Shown here: positions 53,646-62,558 of the stretch, piece by piece
Numbering within the stretch: position 1 is the first letter of the stretch
Layout of the letters: each line of letters starts with the position of its first letter
Source of the DNA: an uncultured Saprospiraceae bacterium
GTDB taxonomy: Bacteria; Bacteroidota; Bacteroidia; Chitinophagales; Saprospiraceae
Assembly: GCA_937924805.1 (NCBI GenBank)
Contig: CALDTZ010000085.1
Location: forward strand, 24,031 to 88,030
Length of the DNA: 64,000 bases
Direction of reading: 5' to 3'
The notes under the pieces: model-generated
Told to the model about the DNA's origin: nothing
Databases searched by the model: none
Seen by the model: the letters and a program-made list of their open reading frames with translations, nothing else
Translations under genes and position numbers: made by a program

Positions 53646-54924
53646 ATTGCTTATAGATAATACCAGCCTTCATTACAAATTTGACGTTATTCATTGTTGT
53701 AATGTCATCTATTGGATTCTTTTCTACTGCTATAATATCTGCCGTATATCCTTTTTTTAAGTGTCCTAAATAATCAGAAACTCGCATCAGATCTGCAGCA
53801 TTATTTGTTGCCGTTCTCAATGCCTCTAATTCAGTCAATCCGGCTTCTACTAAAAACTCAAACTCTCTAGCATTTTCTCCATGATGAGAAACGCCTGCAT
53901 CTGTTCCAAAAGCAATTTTTACTCCTTTTTTATGTGCTTTACCACAAGTAATTTGAAGCATTGGGCCTATTTCTCTTGCTTTAGGTACTACAACCTCTGG
54001 ATAAAAACCAGGAATCTCTGCTTTTTCGGCTACGAACTTACCTGCAGAAATCGTAGGCACCAAATAGGTACCATGTTTTACCATTAACTCCATTACCTCT
54101 TCTGTCATTTTTGTTCCATGTTCTATACTATGGATTCCACCGATAACTGCTCGTTTCATTCCTTCTGCTCCATGAGCATGGGCTGCGGTAACAAATCCAT
54201 AATCATTTGCAGCTTCTACAACAGCTTTTATCTCTTCTAAAGTAAACTGCGGGCCGGAGCCATCTTTTGCAACACTCAGTACTCCTCCTGTTGCTGTGAT
54301 TTTAATACAATCCGCACCATTTTTGTATCGCTGTCGAACTGCTTGCCTAGCCTCTTCTGGACTGTTAATAACGCCTTCTTTAGGACCTGGGTTACCCATC
54401 ATATCTTTTCGAACGCCATTTGATGGATCGGCATGTCCACCTGTTGTTGCCAATGATTTCTCAGCGGTAAATATTCTTGGACCTTCAATAAATCCTCGAT
54501 TAATGGCCTTTTGAAGCGATACATTTACTCCTGTACCTCCTAAATCTCTAACCGTGGTAAACCCTGCTAATAATGTTCGAGAACAATATTGTGTTGCTTG
54601 TAAAGCTACATCTGTATCATTATTTCTGAATCGTTGTTCGTATAATTTTGGATTCGATTCGTGCTCAATATGGATATGCATATCCATAAGACCAGGAAGT
54701 ACGGTTGCTTCACTAAAATCCAATAACATATAACCATCTTTTACTTCTTGAAACCCATTATAGATATCAACAATTTTTCCATCAGAGACAACTACCGTTT
54801 TCTCTTTTTGCATATCATAGCCGTCAAACATATGCCCACAATGCAGATAATAGTTTTGACTCGTTGCGTTATTTGTTATTCCCAAAACTAAAATTAGGGA
54901 CCACATTACTTGTTTATACTTCAT
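53644..54924 (-). CDS. Secreted amidohydrolase (imidazolonepropionase / Xaa-Pro dipeptidase-like)
   Basis: 426 residues with a signal peptide (to ~NATSQ, residue 23). Amidohydrolase metal site: MDMHIHIEHE (HxH), ADCIKITATGG (carboxylated Lys), AAHAHGAEGM (His), SIEHGTKM (His) and FGTDAGVSHHG (Asp). Members of this branch hydrolyse dipeptides or hydantoin-like amides in the periplasm. It precedes, on the same strand, nothing; upstream (54960 onward) is the gamma-glutamyltranspeptidase, 35 bp away, so the two probably form an operon for peptide or glutathione breakdown. Substrate is inferred from family and context only. Confidence 0.88.
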   Translation of the reverse strand: MKYKQVMWSLILVLGITNNATSQNYYLHCGHMFDGYDMQKEKTVVVSDGKIVDIYNGFQEVKDGYMLLDFSEATVLPGLMDMHIHIEHESNPKLYEQRFRNNDTDVALQATQYCSRTLLAGFTTVRDLGGTGVNVSLQKAINRGFIEGPRIFTAEKSLATTGGHADPSNGVRKDMMGNPGPKEGVINSPEEARQAVRQRYKNGADCIKITATGGVLSVAKDGSGPQFTLEEIKAVVEAANDYGFVTAAHAHGAEGMKRAVIGGIHSIEHGTKMTEEVMELMVKHGTYLVPTISAGKFVAEKAEIPGFYPEVVVPKAREIGPMLQITCGKAHKKGVKIAFGTDAGVSHHGENAREFEFLVEAGLTELEALRTATNNAADLMRVSDYLGHLKKGYTADIIAVEKNPIDDITTMNNVKFVMKAGIIYKQ

Positions 54925-54959
54925 TATTCCTCTTTATTATTTTTAAATGATTAGGCTTA

Positions 54960-56744
54960 TTATTCTATAGACATTGCACAATCATCGGCATTTCTGGGGT
55001 CTCCTGCCCCTTTTTGTCTTTCTCTCTCAATCAAAATGGCTTTCACTTTTCCAATAGTTTTGGTTGAAGAAATCTTGTGACCTATAGATTTTAATGAATC
55101 CAAAATAGCTTTATCAAAAGCTCCTTCTTCTACCAATATATGATCTGGAAGCCATTGATGATGAAACCTTGGCTCAACTTGTGCTTGCTCCAGTGTCATT
55201 CCATGAAGGACTACATTTAGAAAAACTTGCAATACAGAAGTAATAATCGTTGATCCTCCAGGCGACCCTAACAACATATGTACTTGACCATTTTTTGTGG
55301 TAATTGTAGGAGTCATACTACTTAACATTCTTTTTTTTGCCTCAATAGCGTTGGCCTCTGAGCCTACTAATCCATATAAGTTTGGAACCCCTGGTTTAGC
55401 ACTAAAATCATCCATCTCATTGTTTAGAAAAAAACCTGCACCATCAACCATTACTTTACTTCCATAATTACCATTCAACGTCACTGTAGTCGAAACGGCA
55501 TTACCTTGTTTATCCACTACAGAAATATGAGTCGTTTCATAACTTTCTAGTGTCTTACTTTCTTTATCACTAAATATTTGGTCCGATACCGTTGCTAAAT
55601 TCTCATTGAAATCCGCCATTTTTAATTTTAGATAGTTCGTATCCAATAGTCGATCTAGTGGAACATTTATAAAATCATTATCCCCCAAATATTCTGCTCG
55701 ATCTGCGTAAGCTCTTTTTTCAATCTCCGCTAAAGTGTGTATATATTTTGTTGTCCCATATTTTCCAATATCTATTTGCTCTAACATAGTAAGTATTTGG
55801 GCTAAAATAATACCTCCACTCGATGGTAGCGGCATAGACAAAACTTCGTATTCCTGGTATTTTGCACTAATCGGCTCTCGCCAAATGGAATGATAATTTT
55901 CTAAATCTTTTAATGTTATGATACCTCCCCCTTCTTGCATTTCGCTTACTAATTTTGCCGCTGTCACTCCTAGATAAAAACCAGCTCTACCCTCCTCTTT
56001 TATTCTTGTCAGTGATTGCGCTAAGTCTTTTTGGACTAAAAGATCTAAAGGTTTCCACTTTTTTTCTTTTACAAATGGGCAACTTTCATCGTTATAGGTC
56101 ACAAAATCGGATTGATATTTATTAATCCTATCGGCTTCCGACTCGGAGATCACAAAACCATTTTTAGCTAGTAAAATCGCTGGTGACAACAAGGTTCCAA
56201 ACGGCAATTTCCCATATTTTTTGTGTGCTTTCACCATGCCATCTACCGTTCCCGGAACACCTACTGCCATGTGCCCATCTTGACTCATTTTATCAATGAC
56301 ATTGCCCTTATTATCTAGATACATATCTTTTGATGCTGCATTGGGCGCCATTTCCCTAAAATCAAGTGCCGCTGATTCGCCATTCGCCATCTTGACAATC
56401 ATAAAACCCCCTCCCCCGATATTTCCAGCTCTTGGGCATGTAACCGCTAATGCAAATTGGGTAGCAACCATAGCATCGATCGCATTTCCTCCTTTTTCTA
56501 AAACGTTTACCCCTATCTGTGTCGCCAATGGATGTGCGGATACCACCGTTCCAGATGATCCTTCGGATTGTTGACGTATTTGACTGTAGTCAAATGATGG
56601 TTGGGATCCTTTTTGTCGACAACTAGATCCTACAAACGAAACCATAAAAACCAACAAAACAAAAAACAGGTTTTGATGGGTAAATAACAATCTAACATTA
56701 TTACTAATTCTAAATATATTACTCATGGTTGGTTTTTTCGTCAT
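54960..56744 (-). CDS. ggt: Gamma-glutamyltranspeptidase lipoprotein
   Basis: 594 residues. A hydrophobic N-terminal segment with lipobox-like VGSSC suggests a lipoprotein anchored in the periplasm or outer membrane. Large subunit: GGNAIDAMVATQFALAVTCP, MAVGVPGTVDGMVKAHKKYG. The autocleavage and catalytic Thr is in YETTHISVVDKQGNAVS, and the substrate pocket includes FLNNEMDDF and GSPGGSTIITSVLQ. It cleaves gamma-glutamyl bonds, for example in glutathione. Start is ATG 56744; ATG 56726 six codons later is also possible. Only 23 bp separate it from the divergent DnaE-like gene. Confidence 0.93.
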   Translation of the reverse strand: MTKKPTMSNIFRISNNVRLLFTHQNLFFVLLVFMVSFVGSSCRQKGSQPSFDYSQIRQQSEGSSGTVVSAHPLATQIGVNVLEKGGNAIDAMVATQFALAVTCPRAGNIGGGGFMIVKMANGESAALDFREMAPNAASKDMYLDNKGNVIDKMSQDGHMAVGVPGTVDGMVKAHKKYGKLPFGTLLSPAILLAKNGFVISESEADRINKYQSDFVTYNDESCPFVKEKKWKPLDLLVQKDLAQSLTRIKEEGRAGFYLGVTAAKLVSEMQEGGGIITLKDLENYHSIWREPISAKYQEYEVLSMPLPSSGGIILAQILTMLEQIDIGKYGTTKYIHTLAEIEKRAYADRAEYLGDNDFINVPLDRLLDTNYLKLKMADFNENLATVSDQIFSDKESKTLESYETTHISVVDKQGNAVSTTVTLNGNYGSKVMVDGAGFFLNNEMDDFSAKPGVPNLYGLVGSEANAIEAKKRMLSSMTPTITTKNGQVHMLLGSPGGSTIITSVLQVFLNVVLHGMTLEQAQVEPRFHHQWLPDHILVEEGAFDKAILDSLKSIGHKISSTKTIGKVKAILIERERQKGAGDPRNADDCAMSIE

Positions 56745-56750
56745 ATATTA

Positions 56751-56765
56751 GTTGAAAAATTCAAC
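56751..56765. promoter_or_regulatory. Palindrome between ggt and the DnaE-like gene, candidate operator or leader hairpin
   Basis: GTTGAA AAA TTCAAC, a perfect 6-bp inverted repeat, fills most of the 23-bp intergenic space and ends 2 bp before the TTG start of the polymerase. As DNA it could bind a repressor controlling both divergent genes; as RNA it would form a hairpin right before the start codon. No known regulator site is recognised. Confidence 0.45.
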
Positions 56766-56767
56766 AA

Positions 56768-59734
56768 TTGTATCTAGCTAATCATTCATACTACTCTCTT
56801 AAGTACGGTACTTTGTCACCAAAGGACCTTGTTTCACATGCTGCCAATCAACAATTGAAATCAATGGTTTTGACAGATATCAACAATACTTCCTGTAGTT
56901 ACGCTTTTGTAAAAGCTTGTAAAAACCATAATATAAAACCAATTCTTGGCATTGAATTTCGTCAAATTCAAGATCACTCATCCTCAAAAACGGATCACAC
57001 ACAATATCTATATACAGGTATTGCCAAAAATGCGGAAGGTTTCCGTGAACTCAATCAAATTCTTACTAAAGCTTCATTAGATCGAGAACCTATTCCCAAA
57101 GAAGCACCTCCACTTAAAAATGCCTTTATCATCTACCGAAAGATACCCAAAGGAATACACAAGTTACGTGAAAATGAATTTATTGGTATTCGACCTACAG
57201 AGGTAAACAAGTTATACAGTTCTTACCTCAAGGACTTTCAGCATAAATTAGTCGTTTTTGCCCCCTTCACTTTTATCGATAATAATGGTTTCAAAATACA
57301 CAAACTCCTTCGCTGCATAGATCTCAATATTGTCATTGGCAAACTAGACAAAAAACATTGTGCCAATGCTTCTGAAAAACTGTATAGCCCCGATCAGCTA
57401 GCCCACTTATTTCAAGGGTACCCAACGATCTTAGATAATACAAAATCGATAATAAATCAATGCGAAGCAGACCTACCTAGTCATAATGATAACAACAAAA
57501 AAACATTCACAGGGGATCATCTTGATGATATAAAACTGCTGAAAAAACTGGCTGTCAATGGTTGCATACGAAGGTATGGACCAAGAAACAAAAAAGCCAT
57601 GAAGCGTACATTAAAAGAATATGAAGTCATCGTAAAATTAGGTTTCTCTTCCTATTTTTTAATCACTTGGGACATTATACGATATGGTCATAGTGCCGGT
57701 TATCACCACGTCGGTCGAGGCAGTGGTGCTAATTCTATCGTAGCATACAATCTATATATCACCGATGTGGATCCACTTGAGTTGGATTTGTATTTCGAGC
57801 GATTTATCAATCCACACCGAAGTTCACCGCCCGATTTTGATATCGATTTTTCTTGGGACGAACGGGATGATGTTACAGACTATATATTCAAAAGATATGG
57901 TCGAGAAAACACCGCACTATTAGCTACGTACAACACGTTCAAAGGAAAATCTATTATTAGAGAGTTAGGTAAAGTACTCGGATTACCAAAGGCCGACATA
58001 GATCTAATTGTTACCGAACCATTGGCCAGTGACAAACACCATCCTTACGCCAAACATATATTCAAATATGGAAAGATGATTGAGGGCTTTCCAAATTATT
58101 TATCTATCCATGCTGGAGGAATTTTAATCAGTGAACGCCCCCTTAATTATCACACGTCTCTCCAGTTAATGCCCAAAGGGTTTCCTATTACCCACTTCGA
58201 TATGTATGGAGCAGAAGATTTACAGTTTCATAAATATGACATCCTCAGCCAACGTGGATTGGGACATATTAAAGAAGCCGTAAAATTAATCGCTGCTAAT
58301 CAAGGTAAAGCTGTAGATATTCATAATGTAGCGGCAATAAAAGAGGACCAACAAGTTAAAAAGAAACTCAAATCAGGACAGTGCATTGGGTGTTTTTACA
58401 TAGAATCTCCAGCTATGCGTGGCCTATTAAGTAAGTTGTCATGTGACAATTATGTTCATCTTGTAGCTGCTAGTTCCATTATTAGGCCAGGTGTAGCCAA
58501 GTCAGGAATGATGAGAGAATATATTCAACGCTCATTTAATCCAGATTCATTTACTTACATTCACCCTATCTTCGAAGAACACCTAGGAGAAACATTCGGG
58601 GTGATGGTATATCAAGAAGATGTCATGAAGATCGTACATCATTTTGCAGGTTTAGATTTAGATGAATCTGATGTCTTACGTCGTATTATGACTGGCAAAC
58701 GTAAAAGTTCGGATACGTTTAATCGCCTACAAGCAAAATATTTTCGCAACTGTAAAGAACGTGGATATCCAGAAGAGTTGACCCATGAGGTATGGCGCCA
58801 AATAGCTAGTTTTAGTGGGTACTCTTTTTGTAAAGCACACTCCGCTAGTTTTGCCGTTGAATCCTTTCAAAGTCTATACCTAAAAACCTACTTTCCAAAA
58901 GAATTTATGGTCGCGGTTATCAATAACTTTGGTGGTTTTTATAGTACAGAACTATATGTACATGAAGCACGTATGTCTGGTGCCAATATCAAAGCACCAT
59001 GCGTAAATCACAGCACTTATCTTACCAGTATCTATGGTGACGACTTGTATATTGGCTTCGTCCATATCTCTGAACTCGAAAGAAAAATAGCTAAAAAGAT
59101 CGTTCAGGAGCGACTAGACAATGGTCCATACCAAACCCTACAGGAATTTGTTACACGGGTTTTTATCTCTAAAGAGCAATTGGAAATACTGATACGCATC
59201 GGTGCCTTTAGGTTTACAGAGTTAAACAAATACGAATTAATGTGGGAGAAGAATGCCGTCCATAACCCCGTAATCAAACAAGAAAACAGTGCTGTCCTCT
59301 TTCAAGGTGATACCGAGAACTTTATTCTTCCCGAACTTAAAGAAGGCAAATTTGAACAAGCTTTCGATGAAATCGAACTCCTAGGTTTTCCTCTTTGCTC
59401 TCCATTTGAATTAATAAAAGTCAAAAAGAAAGAAGACCTACTCGCTGATCATTTGAAAAAACATGTTGGTAAAACCGTGCGTATGTTAGGTTATTATGTC
59501 GCAAGAAAGCATGTAAATACCGTCAATAAAAAGCGAATGGCTTTTGGTACTTGGCTTGATCGAAAAGGACATTTCTTTGACACCACCCACTTTCCTCCGT
59601 CAATGGCCCAATACCCATTCAGGGGTAAAGGTTGTTATTACATTACAGGCAAAATAGTCGAAGATTTTGGTTTCCCTAGTCTTGAGGTTGTCAAGATGGA
59701 AAAACTTCCCTATGTAGATGACGAACGATATTAA
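56768..59734 (+). CDS. Short DnaE-type DNA polymerase III alpha subunit (ImuC/DnaE2-like), TTG start
   Basis: 988 residues, shorter than replicative DnaE (~1150-1200). N-terminal PHP domain with its nuclease residues lost: the first HxH is A-N-H and LTDH is LTDI. The polymerase core is intact: GRGSGANSIVAYNLYITDVDP, the double Asp of PPDFDIDFSW, the third Asp of KYDILSQRGLGH, and FCKAHSASFAVESFQSLYLK. An OB fold (GKTVRMLGYYVARKHV) ends the protein, and no tau-binding C-terminal domain follows. This fits an error-prone ImuC-like enzyme, but no ImuA or ImuB is adjacent. Start TTG is preferred since MYLANHSYYS matches relatives. Confidence 0.85.
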   Translation: MYLANHSYYSLKYGTLSPKDLVSHAANQQLKSMVLTDINNTSCSYAFVKACKNHNIKPILGIEFRQIQDHSSSKTDHTQYLYTGIAKNAEGFRELNQILTKASLDREPIPKEAPPLKNAFIIYRKIPKGIHKLRENEFIGIRPTEVNKLYSSYLKDFQHKLVVFAPFTFIDNNGFKIHKLLRCIDLNIVIGKLDKKHCANASEKLYSPDQLAHLFQGYPTILDNTKSIINQCEADLPSHNDNNKKTFTGDHLDDIKLLKKLAVNGCIRRYGPRNKKAMKRTLKEYEVIVKLGFSSYFLITWDIIRYGHSAGYHHVGRGSGANSIVAYNLYITDVDPLELDLYFERFINPHRSSPPDFDIDFSWDERDDVTDYIFKRYGRENTALLATYNTFKGKSIIRELGKVLGLPKADIDLIVTEPLASDKHHPYAKHIFKYGKMIEGFPNYLSIHAGGILISERPLNYHTSLQLMPKGFPITHFDMYGAEDLQFHKYDILSQRGLGHIKEAVKLIAANQGKAVDIHNVAAIKEDQQVKKKLKSGQCIGCFYIESPAMRGLLSKLSCDNYVHLVAASSIIRPGVAKSGMMREYIQRSFNPDSFTYIHPIFEEHLGETFGVMVYQEDVMKIVHHFAGLDLDESDVLRRIMTGKRKSSDTFNRLQAKYFRNCKERGYPEELTHEVWRQIASFSGYSFCKAHSASFAVESFQSLYLKTYFPKEFMVAVINNFGGFYSTELYVHEARMSGANIKAPCVNHSTYLTSIYGDDLYIGFVHISELERKIAKKIVQERLDNGPYQTLQEFVTRVFISKEQLEILIRIGAFRFTELNKYELMWEKNAVHNPVIKQENSAVLFQGDTENFILPELKEGKFEQAFDEIELLGFPLCSPFELIKVKKKEDLLADHLKKHVGKTVRMLGYYVARKHVNTVNKKRMAFGTWLDRKGHFFDTTHFPPSMAQYPFRGKGCYYITGKIVEDFGFPSLEVVKMEKLPYVDDERY

Positions 59735-60963
59735 AAGAACTGGTATCGAAACCCCGTAAAAATTTGTTGATATAACTGGCTATCAGGCAAAGATTCATTA
59801 ACCTTAGAAAGATAGAAATCAGTACGAACACTAAACCCAGCAAAAAACTGCAAAGCTGGACTAAAATAATAACTCCAACTAAAACTCAAAGGAATAGAAA
59901 GAGCTGTGTTATCATTGATGTTATCTACCATCGTACTTGTATAAGTCGTTCCTAACTGAATCCGATAATTGTTACGAATATTAGGAAGGTATTCAAAAAA
60001 GAACGTCGGATCTATGGATATTGAATTATAACTGTTGATAATTTCCTTAAAGTCATTATCATAAACTGAAACCATTCGATAGGTGGCACCCATATTAAAA
60101 CCAACTTGAAAATCCAACCCTACTGCTTTCTCATATGAATAAAAAGCACTAATAGGTAAATCTAATATAAAATTATCTGTACTACTCGAAAAACTAAAGT
60201 TTGGATCAATACCCACTTTAAACTGATTAACCTTTTGTCTTAATTTAAAGTTTTCAAAGCGCCATATATCCATAAAGTTTGCCATACTCGTAATATTCAT
60301 TTCATCAACAAACCCACGGTCCATCAAATGCTGATACATACGCTCTGTTCGGTCAATCCGTCCTAACCTAGAATCGAAAAAACGTTCATTTCTAAGCTGG
60401 TCAATAAATTGGCCTGTTTCAAATATTTGTTCATTGGATAAATCCCCATCGCTATTACCTATCGATCTTTGATTGTTAGCCATGGTTGCAGATCTCCAAG
60501 CACCATTCAACTGCTGCGGTCGACCAATCCCAATATACAATGGCAAACCAAAATCGATCCTATAATCTTCATCACGCACATCTATATCTGTAGAAAATCC
60601 AGTCTGAAAAAAAACATTATTATCTGTGACAAAATGATAGTCTTCATGACGAATGTTTAACGTGCCTTGAAAATTACTTCCACCCCCATTATACCCATAG
60701 CCCAAAAAAGAATTAAAGCTACTGTTTGATATCTTATTTGTAAGATTAGCAAATCTAGTATAAGAAAAAGGAAGATTTATAGATAGACCACCATTGTAAT
60801 CTTCATCCCTAGTACTAAAAAATTGATTTATTGAAGGCGTTGTAGATAGGAAATGTCTCTTTAAAATGGGCATTTCATAGTCATTTAAGTTAAAATTTTC
60901 ATCTTGCCCAAAAACAAATAAAGTAAGGAATGACATAAAAAGTGTACAATAAAAGTTTTTCAT
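59731..60963 (-). CDS. Predicted outer-membrane barrel protein, unknown function
   Basis: 410 residues. Signal peptide (to ~LFVFGQ, residue 20) followed by alternating beta-strand text throughout: GGLSINLPFSYTRFANL, FSTDIDVRDEDYRIDFGLPL, IQLGTTYTSTMV, LSFSWSYYFSPALQFFAGFSVRTDFY, ending in an aromatic (YQFF), as barrel proteins do. It resembles the DUF5723-type group of Bacteroidota proteins, though this is not certain. It overlaps the end of the convergent DnaE-like gene by 4 bp. Function unknown. Confidence 0.65.
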   Translation of the reverse strand: MKNFYCTLFMSFLTLFVFGQDENFNLNDYEMPILKRHFLSTTPSINQFFSTRDEDYNGGLSINLPFSYTRFANLTNKISNSSFNSFLGYGYNGGGSNFQGTLNIRHEDYHFVTDNNVFFQTGFSTDIDVRDEDYRIDFGLPLYIGIGRPQQLNGAWRSATMANNQRSIGNSDGDLSNEQIFETGQFIDQLRNERFFDSRLGRIDRTERMYQHLMDRGFVDEMNITSMANFMDIWRFENFKLRQKVNQFKVGIDPNFSFSSSTDNFILDLPISAFYSYEKAVGLDFQVGFNMGATYRMVSVYDNDFKEIINSYNSISIDPTFFFEYLPNIRNNYRIQLGTTYTSTMVDNINDNTALSIPLSFSWSYYFSPALQFFAGFSVRTDFYLSKVNESLPDSQLYQQIFTGFRYQFF

Positions 60964-61107
60964 ACTAAAAGATTTGAGTACTTAATATAAGACTGATGCA
61001 AAAATTGCAAAATTTATTAACATAGATTATTAGCTCCTTAAGTTACTTTTAACACGAAACCCCATCTAAATAACGTTATGTAAGGGCATTCTTAACTCGT
61101 AAAGCGT

Positions 61108-61115
61108 TAACTTTG
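61108..61115 (+). promoter_or_regulatory. Candidate -7 box of the lipoprotein gene
   Basis: TAACTTTG matches TAnnTTTG 39 bp before ATG 61155. An upstream in-frame start at 61113 overlaps this box and is therefore unlikely to be used. Confidence 0.5.
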
Positions 61116-61154
61116 CATATTAATTATAGTTATTTTAAACAACAAACTAGACAA

Positions 61155-62399
61155 ATGAAAAATTTTAAATTATTAGCATTATTATTTGTTTCGGCAGCAG
61201 TAATGTTTACTTCATGTGATCCTGAGCCAACAGAACCAGGAACTGGAAATCCAGATGGCCCATCATTATCACTATCAGCAGAAGCTGGTTATATTTCTGA
61301 TGATGCTACACTTTCTCCTGGAGAAATTTTTACAGTAAAATTATCTGTAACACCTGGTACTTCTGATTTAAACTTATTCTCATTAAGTGCTGACGACATA
61401 AACTTATCTACAGATCAGTTTACAATCGATGGTAACAACCCAGGAGCAAACCCTAACAAATTAATTTTAGGTGATGACAAAACTGGATTAACTTGGGAAA
61501 TTTCAATCGTTGCTCATGACATCATTGATTTTCAAAGCTATGAATTTACCGTATCAGATGAAGATGGAAACTCTAACAGTACAAGCGTAGTAATCACTAC
61601 CGAGTCTCAAGATCCCCCGACAGTTACAGCAGGCGGAAGCCCAGAAGTAACACTTCCAGGAAGTTCATTATACTCAATTATGGTTAATGCGCAACCTGCA
61701 GTAGGTGCAAGTTTAGCTTCAATTGCTATATACGAAAACGGTGTATTAGTTGATGCTTCAAGAGCTGAGGTTGGTGCATATGCATTTGATGATAACCCTT
61801 ATTCATTACCAGCAGAATATCAAACTGGTTTTGAAGAAAATGTAATTATCAGAATCCAAGATCAAGGAGTAAGTGCTTACGAAGTCGTTATCACAGATGA
61901 TTTTGGTAACTCTTCAACTATCTCTAAAAACGTATCTGTAGAAGCTGCAGGAACACCTGTATCATTAATCTCAGGTGCACTATTGAACTCTTTTGGACCA
62001 GCAGGAACAGGAGGACTTGATCTAGATACAGGAAACGGTACGGGTTCTTCAGATCCTTTAGCTGAAATAAAAGACGAAGGTGTAGATGCTTCTTTACCAA
62101 ATGCATCAAACTGGAAACAACAAATTTCTGGTGTTAATGGCTCAGTCGTTAAATACTTAGTTCCAGGATCTAATGGTCTTCAAGAAGGGTTTACTTTCAC
62201 AAGTGTTGATTCTAAAGAAACCGTTGCTGCTCTTCACGCTAATGGTGTAGACTTCAATGGTGGAGTAAGTAACATGGTATCTACAGGAGATATGTTTACT
62301 GTAGAAAATAATGGTAAATATTATGTATTAGTTGTAACTGATATCTTTATCAATGAGATCGATAACAGTGATCAATATACATTCAGTATCAAATTATAA
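61155..62399 (+). CDS. Secreted lipoprotein with Ig-like repeats, unknown function
   Basis: 414 residues. Lipoprotein signal KNFKLLALLFVSAAVMFTSC with the lipobox Cys at ~20, then a Pro/Thr/Gly-rich stretch (DPEPTEPGTGNPDGP). Two or more beta-sandwich-like units follow (FTVKLSVTPGTSDLNLFSL; YSIMVNAQPAVGASLASIAI), and a distinct C-terminal part (from ~285, ALLNSFGPAGTGGLDLDTG) ends DNSDQYTFSIKL. No family is recognised. Start chosen at 61155 because the signal peptide begins there and a promoter box covers the upstream candidate. Own promoter and strong terminator indicate a monocistronic, probably well-expressed gene. Confidence 0.78.
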   Translation: MKNFKLLALLFVSAAVMFTSCDPEPTEPGTGNPDGPSLSLSAEAGYISDDATLSPGEIFTVKLSVTPGTSDLNLFSLSADDINLSTDQFTIDGNNPGANPNKLILGDDKTGLTWEISIVAHDIIDFQSYEFTVSDEDGNSNSTSVVITTESQDPPTVTAGGSPEVTLPGSSLYSIMVNAQPAVGASLASIAIYENGVLVDASRAEVGAYAFDDNPYSLPAEYQTGFEENVIIRIQDQGVSAYEVVITDDFGNSSTISKNVSVEAAGTPVSLISGALLNSFGPAGTGGLDLDTGNGTGSSDPLAEIKDEGVDASLPNASNWKQQISGVNGSVVKYLVPGSNGLQEGFTFTSVDSKETVAALHANGVDFNGGVSNMVSTGDMFTVENNGKYYVLVVTDIFINEIDNSDQYTFSIKL

Positions 62400-62420
62400 T
62401 TTGATAGAATAAAAAATCTA

Positions 62421-62457
62421 AAGGGCGGCAATATGAAAATATTGTCGCCTTTTTTTA
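62421..62457 (+). terminator. Intrinsic terminator with GAAA tetraloop after the lipoprotein gene
   Basis: 11-bp stem GGCGGCAATAT (62424-62434) with ATATTGTCGCC (62439-62449), including one G-U pair, closed by GAAA and followed by eight Ts. The stem can extend by A-T and G-U pairs on both sides. Confidence 0.92.
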
Positions 62458-62558
62458 TTGGATATAAAGAGGTTCGCCTTTTCTATTTTGTATATCAAAT
62501 CAAAACGTTGGCTACACATAATAAAAATCATCCAACTTTTACTTCTTATCCCTCTCCA

